Shown here: positions 7,681-16,108 of the stretch, piece by piece
Layout: each line of letters begins with the position of its first letter
Numbering within the stretch: the stretch's first letter is position 1
NCBI RefSeq assembly: GCF_014650555.1
Contig: NZ_BMVE01000002.1
Span: 933,807-997,806 of the forward strand
Source: Streptomyces goshikiensis
GTDB lineage: Bacteria > Actinomycetota > Actinomycetes > Streptomycetales > Streptomycetaceae
Length of the DNA stretch: 64,000 bases
Direction of reading: 5' to 3'
Made by a program: the position numbers and the translations under genes
Notes under the pieces: generated by a model
Databases searched by the model: none
What the model saw: the letters and a program-made list of their open reading frames with translations, nothing else
What the model was told of the DNA's origin: nothing

Positions 7681-9066
7681 ATGAGTCAAAAGGGCCATAA
7701 ACGCCGCCTCAAGCCCGCGCACAAAGCCCTCGCGGCAGTGTCCGCCCTCGTACTGGGCGGCGGCGGGATCATGATCATCGCCCAGGGCGCTTCCGCCGGG
7801 CAGGGCTCCAAGGCCCCGGTGACCGCGACCATCGATTGTCCTGACGTGGGCGACAAGCTGACCAACGTCCCCCAAGCGGCGCGCGCCGACGTGGACAAGA
7901 AGCTCGCCCAGCTGGACACCCAGATCGCCGACGCCTACCAGAAACTGTCCACGGGCCAGGCCCGCGGCGACGCGCTGCTCGGCCAGCTGAAGCAGCAGCG
8001 GGGCCAGACCATCAACCAGCTGTCCAATTCGATCGGTCAGTCCGCCGAACGTCCCAAGGGGATGGAGTCCCTCGTCGCCTGCACGATGAAGCAGGCCGCG
8101 GCCGCCGATCCGGCGGACGCGGGAGCCGCCCAGAACGCCGCGGCGAAGGGCGCCGCCGCGCAGGGGAAGGCCCCCCAGGGCAAGGGCGGCCCGGCCCGCA
8201 GCGACTTCGTCTCCATTTCCTCCATACGTCCCAATGTGAAGACGCCCGCCAACCGGAACGGCGCGTCCACCGGTTCCCTCTCCGTGCAGTGCGGCCGCAA
8301 CGAGAACAACCACTTCAACCCGGACAACGTCATCGTGGCCCCCGGCGTGAGCAACGGCGCCCACCACATGCACGACTACGTCGGCAACAAGATCACGGAC
8401 GCCTTCTCCACCAACAACAGCCTCGCCGCCGCGGGCACCACCTGCACCAACGGCGACCAGTCCGCGTACTACTGGCCCGTGCTGCGGCTGCGCGACGGCC
8501 GCGCCGAGAAGGACGTCAACGCGCCCGGCGGCGGCCAGGACGCCAACGTCGGCACCATCTTGAAGCCCAAGCAGGTCACGACCGATTTCAAGGGCAGCCC
8601 CAACGGCAAGGTCACGGCCATGCCGCGCTTCATGCGCATCATCACCGGTGACGCCAAGGCCTTCACCAACGGCCCGGGCAACGCCAACGCCTCCTGGAGC
8701 TGCACCGGATTCGAGAACCGCCAGCTGAAGGACAAGTACCCGGTGTGCCCCAAGGGCAGCGACGTGGTGCGCACCTTCAAGTTCCAGAGCTGCTGGGACG
8801 GCAAGAACATCGACAGCGCCAACCACCGCACCCACGTGGCCTTCGCCAACGCCAACGGCAGCTGCCCGAACGGCTTCAAGGCCATCCCGCAGCTGGTGCA
8901 GCGGATCGTCTACGCGGTGCCGGCCGGCTCCCAGTTCGCCGTGGACAGCTTCCCCGAGCAGTTGCACAAGCCGGTGACCGACCACGGCGACTTCATCAAC
9001 GTCATGAAGGACGGACTGATGGCCAACGCGGTGCGCTGCATCAACGACGGCCGCGCGTGCCGTTGA
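7681..9066 (+). CDS. Secreted DUF1996-domain protein
   Basis: A 461-residue exported protein with an N-terminal signal (basic start MSQKGHKRRLK, hydrophobic VSALVLGGGGIMIIA, cleavage near GASAG). A helical and Ala/Gln/Gly-rich region (about 50-175) precedes the DUF1996 domain (about 190-450), recognisable by RNENNHFNPDNVIVAPG, GAHHMHDYVGN, ATYYW-like SAYYWPVLRL, WSCTGFE, FQSCWDGKNIDS, HRTHVAF and CPNGFKAIPQL. The conserved His/Asp/Cys residues suggest an extracellular hydrolase or carbohydrate-binding fold related to fungal WSC/DUF1996 proteins, but no activity can be assigned. It follows the DUF4142 gene by 9 bases and is followed by a hairpin terminator. Confidence 0.88.
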   Translation: MSQKGHKRRLKPAHKALAAVSALVLGGGGIMIIAQGASAGQGSKAPVTATIDCPDVGDKLTNVPQAARADVDKKLAQLDTQIADAYQKLSTGQARGDALLGQLKQQRGQTINQLSNSIGQSAERPKGMESLVACTMKQAAAADPADAGAAQNAAAKGAAAQGKAPQGKGGPARSDFVSISSIRPNVKTPANRNGASTGSLSVQCGRNENNHFNPDNVIVAPGVSNGAHHMHDYVGNKITDAFSTNNSLAAAGTTCTNGDQSAYYWPVLRLRDGRAEKDVNAPGGGQDANVGTILKPKQVTTDFKGSPNGKVTAMPRFMRIITGDAKAFTNGPGNANASWSCTGFENRQLKDKYPVCPKGSDVVRTFKFQSCWDGKNIDSANHRTHVAFANANGSCPNGFKAIPQLVQRIVYAVPAGSQFAVDSFPEQLHKPVTDHGDFINVMKDGLMANAVRCINDGRACR

Positions 9067-9075
9067 CCGGCTGAC

Positions 9076-9094
9076 GGCCGGCTGACAGCCGGCC
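9076..9094 (+). terminator. Hairpin after DUF1996 gene
   Basis: GGCCGGCT and AGCCGGCC form a perfect 8-bp stem with a GAC loop, 10 bases after the DUF1996 stop codon. There is no T-run, as is usual in high-GC actinobacteria. Confidence 0.6.
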
Positions 9095-9224
9095 GGTTCC
9101 CCGACGACCGGCCGTTCCCCTGACCGGTCGCCCCCCAACCCCGACGGGTCGGCCACCTGACCGGCCGATCCGCCCGGTCCTCGGGCGGCGCTCACCCTCC
9201 CACCTCCCCAGCGTCGCACCGAGA

Positions 9225-9261
9225 GCGGTGCCGGTCCGAAGCGACTTCGGACCGGCACCGC
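9225..9261. repeat. Perfect 17-bp inverted repeat upstream of ECF sigma gene
   Basis: GCGGTGCCGGTCCGAAG and its exact reverse complement are separated by CGA only. It lies about 100 bases before the sigma start, in the 294-base gap between the DUF1996 gene and the sigma gene. It may be a strong bidirectional terminator or a leader hairpin of the sigma mRNA. Nothing else is recognised in this gap beyond the two hairpins. Confidence 0.8.
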
Positions 9262-9360
9262 GTACGCGTTTTCCGCCGCGGTCGCCGCCGACACCGCGGG
9301 GGAAGCCCGCGTACCGCCGCCCGGAGGGGCCCGCGGGCCCTCGAACACACGAGGAGTGTC

Positions 9361-10185
9361 ATGTCCGGCTCTCGTCAGACCACGGCCGGTCCGCACCACG
9401 AGGGCGGCGTGCCCGAAGTCCCGCCGCCCTCCGACCGGGACCTCACCCGCCGGCTCAGAAGGTCCTTCGCGTCCGGCGCGGTGGACCAGGCCGTCTGCGA
9501 TCTCCTGTACCGGCGCCACCGAGCCGCCGTGCTCGCCTGCGCCCGCGCCTGCTGCCGGGTCCCGCAGGACGCCGAGGACCTCGTCTCCGAGGCCTTCATG
9601 CGGACCTTCCAGGCCGTCCGGTCCGGGGCGGGTCCCCGGGACGGCTGGCGGCCGTACCTCCTGACCGTCGTACGTCACACCGCCATCGAGTGGCGGGCCG
9701 GAGACGGCCGGACCGTCCTGACGCCCGACGTCGAGGCCTGGTGCAGGCCCGGGCCGGCCGGCGGTGACCCGCAGCGCCAGCTGCTGGACAGCGAGGACCG
9801 CCGGCTCGTCGCCCGCTCCTTCCACACGCTGCCCGAGCGCTGGAAGGCCGTCCTGTGGCACACGCTCGTGGAGGACGACTGCGCGCACCACGTTCCGCTG
9901 CTGCTGGGCATCACCCCGAGCGCCGTCACCTCGCTGGCGTTCCGCGCCCGTGAGGGGCTGCGCGAGGCGTATCTGACCGCCCATCTGGTCGCCGCGCCCG
10001 ACGAGCGGTGCCGCGGCTACGGCGCCGCGCTCGGGGCGGCGGCCCGGCGGCGCGGGCGCCCCGCCGGGCGCGGCCTCGCCCGGCACCTGGAGTCCTGCCG
10101 GTTCTGCTCGCGGGCGTACGCCGAACTGCTCGACCTCGACGCCGCCTTGCGCACCGGGGCCTGCGCCGTCCTCGCCGACCGTTAG
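9361..10185 (+). CDS. ECF sigma factor with C-terminal zinc-finger-like tail
   Basis: A 274-residue sigma-70 family protein. Region 2 lies at about 40-95 (LLYRRHRAAVLACARACCRV, then DAEDLVSEAFMRTFQAV) and region 4 at about 155-205 (LPERWKAVLWHTLVEDD, GITPSAVTSLAFRAREGL). Unlike a minimal ECF factor it continues into a tail at about 225-265 holding H-L-E-S-C-R-F-C, the H-x3-C-x2-C core of zf-HC2 anti-sigma domains. Such a fusion may make the factor self-regulated by zinc or thiol state. AGGAG precedes the ATG. No separate anti-sigma gene is adjacent, which fits the fused tail. Confidence 0.85.
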   Translation: MSGSRQTTAGPHHEGGVPEVPPPSDRDLTRRLRRSFASGAVDQAVCDLLYRRHRAAVLACARACCRVPQDAEDLVSEAFMRTFQAVRSGAGPRDGWRPYLLTVVRHTAIEWRAGDGRTVLTPDVEAWCRPGPAGGDPQRQLLDSEDRRLVARSFHTLPERWKAVLWHTLVEDDCAHHVPLLLGITPSAVTSLAFRAREGLREAYLTAHLVAAPDERCRGYGAALGAAARRRGRPAGRGLARHLESCRFCSRAYAELLDLDAALRTGACAVLADR

Positions 10186-10208
10186 ACGCGCCGACGACCG
10201 GACGCGCC

Positions 10209-10270
10209 GGCCGCTGGACGCTCTGGCCGCTGGACGCTCTGGCCTTTCCGATGCGCCGGCCGCTGGACGC
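10209..10270. repeat. Three copies of GGCCGCTGGACGC
   Basis: GGCCGCTGGACGC occurs at 10209-10221, 10225-10237 and 10258-10270; the first two belong to a 16-bp tandem duplication ending CTCT. They lie between the sigma-gene stop and the bidirectional terminator. Confidence 0.75.
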
Positions 10271-10273
10271 GCC

Positions 10274-10323
10274 GGCGGCCCCGGCCCTTCCCGCCGGTAT
10301 GCGGGGGAGGGGCCGGGGCCGCC
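10274..10323. terminator. Bidirectional terminator between convergent genes
   Basis: GGCGGCCCCGGCCC pairs perfectly with GGGCCGGGGCCGCC, and the stem continues inward through a G-T pair and TCCC/GGGA to an apical loop, about 19 bp in all. It stands between the plus-strand sigma gene and the minus-strand regulator. Confidence 0.85.
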
Positions 10324-10336
10324 GGAGATCTGTCGT

Positions 10337-11572
10337 TTAGAGGCCGTTGACGCGGGCCATGCGCCCCACGCCCACCGCGGGACGGAAGTCGGCCGTCACC
10401 GCGCGGGCCCGGCGGGTCACCCGGGAGTGCTGGCGCCGTACCTGGGCGATGAGACGGCGGCTGCGCAGGGCCATCTCCAGTTCGAAGCGGGTGCGCGGGT
10501 CCCGCAGTCCGGGTCCGAAGAGCTTCTCCAGCTGCCGCATGCGGTAGCGCACGGTCTGGGGGTGCACGCTCAAGGCCTTCGCGGCCTCGGGTGCGCCACC
10601 TCCCTCCAGCCAGGCGAGGAGGGTGACTTCGAGCCGCTCGCTCTGGCGTGGCGTCAGGTCCGCCAGCGGCCGCAGCCAGCGGGCGGCGAGGGCGTGGGCC
10701 AGGGGCTCGTCCTGGAGCAGCAACAGGGTCGAGAGGTGGTCGTCGACGAAGATGGCCCGCGCTTCCATGCCGGCGCGGGCCGGGGTCAGGGAGAGCAGTC
10801 GCAGCGCCCAGCGCAGCGAGGAGGCGGTGTCCCGCAGCGGGACGGTGTGGCCGACGGCGGCGAACCGCCCGCGCAGCGCGGCCTCCAGGACGGTACGTGC
10901 CTCCGGGTCGGGGCTGGGGACCAGCAGGCAGGGCTGGGCCCCGACCATGCCGGCGAGGGCGTCGTCCACGAGGGCCGCCAGCTGCTGGGTCTCGCCGGGG
11001 GAGGCGAGGGCGACGACCCGTACTTCGGAGGGCAGGGGCCAGCCGGCGACCCGGGAGAGCTCGGCCAGTGCAATTTCAGACATGGCCATGTCACCCGTAA
11101 GTGCGGCGAAGAGCTCACGCCGGGCGCGTTCGGGCGCCGTGCCGAGCCCCTCCGGGGGGACGACCTTCAGGGGAGCGGTGTGCGCACGTCGGCGCGGATC
11201 GGAGGTGGACTCTCCGTGGGGGGCGCGCGGCCGTGGGATTCCGGGGCTCGCGTCGCGTACGTCGTGCCCTGCCGGGGCCGCGTCGTGCTCCGGCGCCCTG
11301 CCGCGCTCGGCGGCCCGGCCGTGTTCGGTGCGCTCGCCGCCCTGCTGCCGCGGCGTCGCGCACTCGTTGTATCCGAGGACGGTCAGCAGACTCGCCTCTA
11401 CCCGCTGCCTGGCCGCCTCGTCGCCGATGTCCTCCACCAACTCGGAGAACCCGGGGATCCCCTCACGGAGTTCCTCCACTATCCCGGCGGCGAGCGCGGG
11501 CAGCTCCTTTCGCAGGACCCGGGTCCATTCCCCGCGGGGGCGGGACCAGATGCGGTTCAGAAGTTCGCACAT
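10337..11572 (-). CDS. PucR/CdaR-type helix-turn-helix transcriptional regulator
   Basis: A 411-residue DNA-binding regulator. The C-terminal PucR-type helix-turn-helix is clear at about 335-390 (LEVTLLAWLEGGGAPEAAKA, then VHPQTVRYRMRQLEKLFG). The N-terminal part (about 1-75) is helical (LNRIWSRPRGEWTRVLRKEL), followed by a low-complexity linker rich in Arg, Glu and Pro and a GGDEF-like/PucR middle domain. The start MCELL at 11572 is preferred for the GAGG element 5 bases upstream; MNEVTM at 11587 is in frame. It is divergent from the redox group beginning at 12033 and probably controls it, which is inference from position. Confidence 0.85.
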   Translation of the reverse strand: MCELLNRIWSRPRGEWTRVLRKELPALAAGIVEELREGIPGFSELVEDIGDEAARQRVEASLLTVLGYNECATPRQQGGERTEHGRAAERGRAPEHDAAPAGHDVRDASPGIPRPRAPHGESTSDPRRRAHTAPLKVVPPEGLGTAPERARRELFAALTGDMAMSEIALAELSRVAGWPLPSEVRVVALASPGETQQLAALVDDALAGMVGAQPCLLVPSPDPEARTVLEAALRGRFAAVGHTVPLRDTASSLRWALRLLSLTPARAGMEARAIFVDDHLSTLLLLQDEPLAHALAARWLRPLADLTPRQSERLEVTLLAWLEGGGAPEAAKALSVHPQTVRYRMRQLEKLFGPGLRDPRTRFELEMALRSRRLIAQVRRQHSRVTRRARAVTADFRPAVGVGRMARVNGL

Positions 11573-11870
11573 TGTTACCTCGTTCATGCCGGGGTTGACC
11601 TGTCCCTTGGAAGGGGTGACAAGCCCTTCGAGGCCGCTTCCTTCCTCACCGGCAACGGCGCCGGCGAGGCGGTCGAGCACCTCTACTCCTTCCAGGAGTG
11701 CGTCATCCACTTGCAGTCCCGCGACTTTGCCTCGATTTTGCCGTCGGGGAGGTGTGGCAGCGGACGAGGCGTCAACCACGTCGCAGCCGCACCGCTGGAA
11801 CGGAATCTTCCGGGGGTGCTGGGGTTGATGATGCCGCGCGACCCAGAAGTTGTCACGATTAGATAAATAC

Positions 11871-11895
11871 TGTGGAGGCGTTGCGAAGCTCCACA
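11871..11895. promoter_or_regulatory. Candidate operator in the divergent 460-bp intergenic region
   Basis: TGTGGA-N13-TCCACA is a perfect two-arm inverted repeat next to the only AT-rich stretch (11855-11872, GATTAGATAAATACTG) between the divergent regulator (start 11572) and the membrane redox gene (start 12033). It could bind the PucR-type regulator. The rest of the 460-base gap shows no supported gene. Confidence 0.4.
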
Positions 11896-12032
11896 ATGCT
11901 TCTGCACTCCGGCCCCCCGCTCCCCGGTCGGCGAGACATCCATCTCCCGCCCGCCACGGAGCAGTTCCGACGACTACCCCGGGCGCCGAGTGCGAGGTGG
12001 AGTGCTCGGGCCTGGGCGTATGGGAGAACGCG

Positions 12033-13322
12033 ATGCCCTTGCCCCTGACCCGAACGCCGAGCTCACACCGGGCCGGCCAAACCAGACGCCATGCCGGCGC
12101 GGCGCCCGCGGCCGCCGGACGGCGGGCCTTCCGGCGGGCTCCCCTGCTGTCCTCGGGCGGCGGCCCGCGCCCCGCCGCGCTCGCGCTCGGCGCGCTCGCC
12201 GCCCTGGTCACGCTGGGCGTGGCCGGCCGCGCGGGTGCCTTCACCCGGCTGTGGGACTTCCTCGACTACGGGGCGGGCGTGCTCTCGCTCGTCTCCCTGA
12301 CCTCCGCCGTCCTGTGGGGCCTGGCGGCCACCGACCGCAAGGTCCTGACATCCGGTCACCGGCTGCTCGCCCAGGGCGTGCACCGCGGCCTGGCTGTCTC
12401 CGGACTGGCCTTCCTGGCCCTGCACATCTGGGTCAAGGTCGCGGAGTCCCATACGGGAGCCACGTCCATATTCCTGCCCCTGGCGGACCGGAATAAGCCT
12501 GTCCTCATCGGACTCGGCACCGTGGCCGGCTACCTCTTCGTATCGGTCGCCGTCTCCGGCGCCGTCCGCAGCGCCTTCGCCACCAAGGGCCGCTCCATGT
12601 GGTGGCGTGCCCTCCACATGGGCGCGTACCCGGCCTGGGGCGCCTCTCTGATCCACGGGCTCAAGGCCGGCCGCCCCGCGGCCCCCTGGGTGACCGTGTC
12701 CTACGGCCTGGGCCTCGTGGGCATGGCCGTGATCCTCGCCATCCGCCTGCGGGCGCGGCTGCGGGCCAAGCCCACCCCGGCCGACACCCCGGCCGCCGCG
12801 AAGTCCACTGCGAAGTCCGCCGCGAAGTCCGCCGGGAAGCCTGCGGCGCCCGGACGGCAGGGACCGCCCCGCGCCCCGCGGCCGTTGGTGCGGCAGCCGG
12901 CCGAGCGGTCCGTGGAGCAGCTGACGGCGCGGCCGGCGGAGCAACTGGAGTGGCGCCCCACCGACCAGCCGGAGGAACAGGAGCCGGCCGAGTTCCGGCC
13001 CGCCTACGACCCCTCGTACGAACCGGCCGCCCAGGTCGTGGAGCAGCCCTACGCCCAGCCCGGTTACGCCCAGCCCGGCTATGCCCAGCCCGGTTACGCG
13101 CAGCCCGGTTACGCGCAGCCCTCCTACGCCCAGTCCTTCGACGAGACGGTCCAGCAGCCGATCATCCCGATGGGACGGCCCGGCGAACAGCCTCCCTCCC
13201 GCGCGGCGTTCACCACCGACGGCGTCGGAGGGTACTCCTCGGTGTTCATCCCCAGCATGCGCGGACCCGCCTCGGACGGTTTGCCCGGTGAACCCCTCGA
13301 CGGGCTGCGGGGGCGTCAGTGA
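12033..13322 (+). CDS. Ferric-reductase/cytochrome b-like membrane protein with repetitive tail
   Basis: A 429-residue membrane protein. Residues about 45-240 hold five to six predicted membrane helices, with histidines placed as haem ligands: H in GHRLLAQGVHRGLAV, ALHIWVKVAESH, and RALHMGAYPAWGASLIHGL. This resembles cytochrome b561/ferric reductase-like domains. Residues about 245-429 are a hydrophilic cytoplasmic tail with Ala/Lys/Pro runs and five repeats of QPGYA-type pentapeptides. GGGAG precedes the ATG at 12033. The stop overlaps the start of the NuoF-like gene by four bases (GTGA), implying translational coupling. Likely role: pass electrons across the membrane from the partner flavoprotein. 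Confidence 0.78.
   Translation: MPLPLTRTPSSHRAGQTRRHAGAAPAAAGRRAFRRAPLLSSGGGPRPAALALGALAALVTLGVAGRAGAFTRLWDFLDYGAGVLSLVSLTSAVLWGLAATDRKVLTSGHRLLAQGVHRGLAVSGLAFLALHIWVKVAESHTGATSIFLPLADRNKPVLIGLGTVAGYLFVSVAVSGAVRSAFATKGRSMWWRALHMGAYPAWGASLIHGLKAGRPAAPWVTVSYGLGLVGMAVILAIRLRARLRAKPTPADTPAAAKSTAKSAAKSAGKPAAPGRQGPPRAPRPLVRQPAERSVEQLTARPAEQLEWRPTDQPEEQEPAEFRPAYDPSYEPAAQVVEQPYAQPGYAQPGYAQPGYAQPGYAQPSYAQSFDETVQQPIIPMGRPGEQPPSRAAFTTDGVGGYSSVFIPSMRGPASDGLPGEPLDGLRGRQ
13057..13131 (+). repeat. 15-bp coding repeat (QPGYA units)
   Basis: Five in-frame 15-base copies, consensus CAGCCCGGTTACGCC, encode (Q-P-G/S-Y-A)5 in the tail of the membrane redox protein. Copy number is likely to vary between strains. 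Confidence 0.9.
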
Positions 13323-14764
13323 CGAGCCTGGTGGAGCCGACGCTCGGCTGTGTGGGGCAGCCGAGACTGCTGGCCGGACTGGACACCGCCGCGCGGCTGG
13401 ACCGCGTGGGGCACCTCACCGTGCACGGGGCACTGCCCCAGTACCGCGTCGATGACCTCATCGATCTGGCCGAGGCCATCGACTTGAGGGGTCGCGGCGG
13501 AGCGGGCTTCCCGTTCCACCGCAAACTGCGGGCCGTGATGCGCTCCGCGCGGGCCAAGGAGGGGCGCAGCGCCGTCGTCGTCAATGCCAGTGAGGGCGAA
13601 CCGAGCTGCCTCAAGGACACCGCGCTGCTGCTGCACGTCCCGCACGTGGTGCTCGACGGCGCCCAGCTGGCCGCCGACGCGCTCGGTGCCGAGGACGTGG
13701 TCGTGGGCGTGACCCGGGACGACGTGGAGCGGTCGGTGCGCGACGCGATCGCCGAACGCGGCCCGGGCACCCGGCTCCGTGTCAGCCGGCTGCCCGAGCG
13801 CTTCGTCACGGGCGAGGGCACCTCGATGATCAACGGGATCGAGGGCAACCCCGCGGTACCCAACGGCCAGAAGGTACGGACCAGCGAACGGGGCCTGACC
13901 GGCCTGCCCACCCTGCTGTCCAACACCGAGACGTACGCCCAGCTCGCCATCGCCGCACGGCTCGGCGCGGCGGGCTACAACTCGGTGGGCCTGCCGGCCG
14001 AACCGGGCACCCTGATGCTCACCGTCAGCGGTGCCACGGCCGTCGAGATCCCGAGCGGGACCTCACTGGCGTACGTCCTGGAGCTCTGCGGCTCCAGTCC
14101 CGGCCAGGGCGTCCTCGTCGGCGGCTACCACGGCCGGTGGCTCACCCCTGAGGACGCCAGCCAGGCGCTGCTCTCCCGGCAGTCCCTGGCCGCGTTCGAC
14201 GCGGTGCTCGGGGCCGGCGCGGTGCTGCCGCTGCCCGAGGACACCTGCCCGGCCGGCGAGGTGGCCCGGGTGACCCGCTGGATGGCGGACGAGACCGCGG
14301 GCCAGTGCGGGCCCTGTGTCAGAGGGCTCCCCTCGCTCGCGACCGCAGTGGAACAGATGGTCGCCGGGGGAGGGCGGGCCACCTTCGAGGCCGTGGAGGC
14401 CCGGATGCGCGCCGTACGGGGCCGCGGAGCGTGCAGCCACCCCGACGGCACCTCCGGCTTCGTGGCGTCCGCGCTCAACGTCTTCGCGGACGAACTGCGC
14501 GACCACGCCCTCGGCAGCGGCTGCGGGCGGCGCGTGGTCGGCGCCCTGCCGGTGCCCGCCGACGAGACCCCCGAACGGCTCGTCGTGGACTGGACGTTGT
14601 GCAGGGGCCACGGGCTCTGTGTGGACCTGCTGCCCGACGTCGTACGCCTGGACGCCGACGGATTCCCGGACAAGGCGGTCATGCCGGTCCCCGGGCGGCT
14701 GCGGCCGATGGCGCTGCGCGCCATCCGCCGCTGCCCCGCGCTCGCCCTGCGTATTCAGGAATGA
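13319..14764 (+). CDS. NuoF-like flavoprotein (FMN, SLBB, Fe-S) fused to a ferredoxin
   Basis: Probable NAD(P)H:acceptor electron-transfer subunit, 481 residues. The FMN/NADH site of the Complex I 51-kDa family is seen at 58-65 (GRGGAGFP) and 88-100 (NASEGEPSCLKD); an SLBB region is near 230-275. The 4Fe-4S region has C330, C333 and C372, but the first Cys of the usual E-S-C-G-x-C-x-x-C pattern is replaced (ETAGQCGPC). Residues about 420-481 are a ferredoxin with C428, C434 and C472-P, as in P450-type 3Fe-4S ferredoxins. Coupled by GTGA overlap to the upstream haem-type membrane protein, which is its likely redox partner. Length and fusion are unusual compared with NuoF. Confidence 0.85.
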   Translation: MTSLVEPTLGCVGQPRLLAGLDTAARLDRVGHLTVHGALPQYRVDDLIDLAEAIDLRGRGGAGFPFHRKLRAVMRSARAKEGRSAVVVNASEGEPSCLKDTALLLHVPHVVLDGAQLAADALGAEDVVVGVTRDDVERSVRDAIAERGPGTRLRVSRLPERFVTGEGTSMINGIEGNPAVPNGQKVRTSERGLTGLPTLLSNTETYAQLAIAARLGAAGYNSVGLPAEPGTLMLTVSGATAVEIPSGTSLAYVLELCGSSPGQGVLVGGYHGRWLTPEDASQALLSRQSLAAFDAVLGAGAVLPLPEDTCPAGEVARVTRWMADETAGQCGPCVRGLPSLATAVEQMVAGGGRATFEAVEARMRAVRGRGACSHPDGTSGFVASALNVFADELRDHALGSGCGRRVVGALPVPADETPERLVVDWTLCRGHGLCVDLLPDVVRLDADGFPDKAVMPVPGRLRPMALRAIRRCPALALRIQE

Positions 14765-14909
14765 CCTCCCGGTGAACGGCCGAGGCAGGGTCGAGTTCAC
14801 CCTTTGGCGCGATCTGACAAATTCCGGGTGATCCGAATTCGACGGGCTCCGAAGGTTCTATGAATAAGGCAGTACACGAAAACACCGGATGGAACCCGAA
14901 GGAGTGATC

Positions 14910-15977
14910 GTGAAGAACAAGCGTCGTGGGATGGCAGCCGGATCAGTGGCCGCGGTAATACTGCTGGCGGCAGGATGCGGAGCCGGTGACAGCACGTCCG
15001 CGAAGAGCGCGAATTCCGTTCTGCCGGCGAGTGACAGCAAGGCCATCGGAAGCGGATACGGAGCGGATTCGGGATACGGGTCCGGAGGCACCGGCGCGGA
15101 CCCCTCGGGCGGCTCGGCAGCCGGCGCCGGGGACAAGGTCGGGCCGGCCGGACAGCTGGCCGTACGGGACATCCCGGACGTCGGCAGCGTGGTCACCGAC
15201 AACGCCGGGGCCACCCTCTACCGCTTCGACAAGGACGGCAACAAGCCGCCCAAGTCCAACTGCGACGGGGACTGCGCCAAGACCTGGCCCGCGGTGCCGG
15301 CCTCCGACGCCTCGGCCTCCGAGGGCATCGACGCCGCGCTGCTCGGCGAGGTCGTCCGGACCGACGGCAGCAAGCAGCTGACGCTCGGCGGCTGGCCCGT
15401 CTACCGCTACGCCAAGGACACCCAGGCGGGTGACGCGAAGGGCGAGGGCGTCGGCGGCACGTGGCACGCCCTGGCGGCCGACGGGAAGAAGGCCATCGAT
15501 CAGAAGGGCGGTGGCGCGAAGGGCGGCGAGCAGGGCGGGGGAGGTGAATCCGGAGCCGGCCAGGACACCGCTCAGAAACCCGCTGCCGGAACGGGCGACA
15601 AGACCGGAAAGGCGGGTGCGGAACTCTCCATCGTGGCCAATGAAAAGCTCGGAAAGATTCTGGTGGATGCCGAGGGGCGCACGCTTTACCGATTCAACAA
15701 GGACAGTGCCTGGCCGATGAAGTTCGGCTGCCTCGGAGCCTGCCTGGACACCTGGAAGCCCGCCGCCCCCGTCGACAAGGCGAAGGCGTCCGGAATTCCG
15801 TCCGCACTGGTCGGGTCCGTGAAGCGGCCGGACGGATCGATGCAGCTGACCATCGACTGCTGGCCCGTCTACCTGTTCACCGGTGACACCGAGCCCGGCC
15901 AGACCAACGGGCACAACAAGCAGGGTCTCTGGTTCGCGGTGAACGAGGCCGGCAAGAAGGTCCCCGCGGCCGGATAG
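14910..15977 (+). CDS. SCO0930-type lipoprotein with duplicated secreted repeat domain
   Basis: A 355-residue exported lipoprotein. Lipobox LAAGC lies near residue 20 after a hydrophobic stretch. Two copies of the same ~110-residue domain (COG4315-like) occupy about 100-190 and 235-350; each has a beta-rich start (GATLYRFDKD / GRTLYRFNKD), a C-x3-C-x3-W element (CDGDCAKTW / CLGACLDTW), then RTDGSKQLTLGGWPVYRY / RPDGSMQLTIDCWPVYLF. A Gly-rich linker separates them. GTG at 14910 is chosen because AAGGAG stands 5 bases upstream. The position behind a membrane haem protein and a flavo-iron-sulphur protein suggests an extracytoplasmic redox or metal role; family function is unknown. Confidence 0.86.
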   Translation: MKNKRRGMAAGSVAAVILLAAGCGAGDSTSAKSANSVLPASDSKAIGSGYGADSGYGSGGTGADPSGGSAAGAGDKVGPAGQLAVRDIPDVGSVVTDNAGATLYRFDKDGNKPPKSNCDGDCAKTWPAVPASDASASEGIDAALLGEVVRTDGSKQLTLGGWPVYRYAKDTQAGDAKGEGVGGTWHALAADGKKAIDQKGGGAKGGEQGGGGESGAGQDTAQKPAAGTGDKTGKAGAELSIVANEKLGKILVDAEGRTLYRFNKDSAWPMKFGCLGACLDTWKPAAPVDKAKASGIPSALVGSVKRPDGSMQLTIDCWPVYLFTGDTEPGQTNGHNKQGLWFAVNEAGKKVPAAG

Positions 15978-16108
15978 TCCGAGGCCCCCGACCCGAGCCG
16001 ACCCGGACCGACCGACCGATCGAAGACCGAAACGGTGCGAGAGCCGTGTCCCCCGCTCCCGCCCCGTCCCCCCACCGCGTATTCGCCCCGGACCCCTGTG
16101 AGGGAGAA

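Noticed and set aside
6979..10086. 1035-codon minus-strand frame
   Set aside because: Fully antisense to the DUF4142, DUF1996 and sigma genes, whose products have clear family motifs; sequence is low-complexity Gly/Val/Asp/Arg.
11683..11943. 86-codon minus-strand frame in the PucR-type/redox divergent region
   Set aside because: No ribosome site, no homology and mixed codon use; more likely the regulator's leader region.
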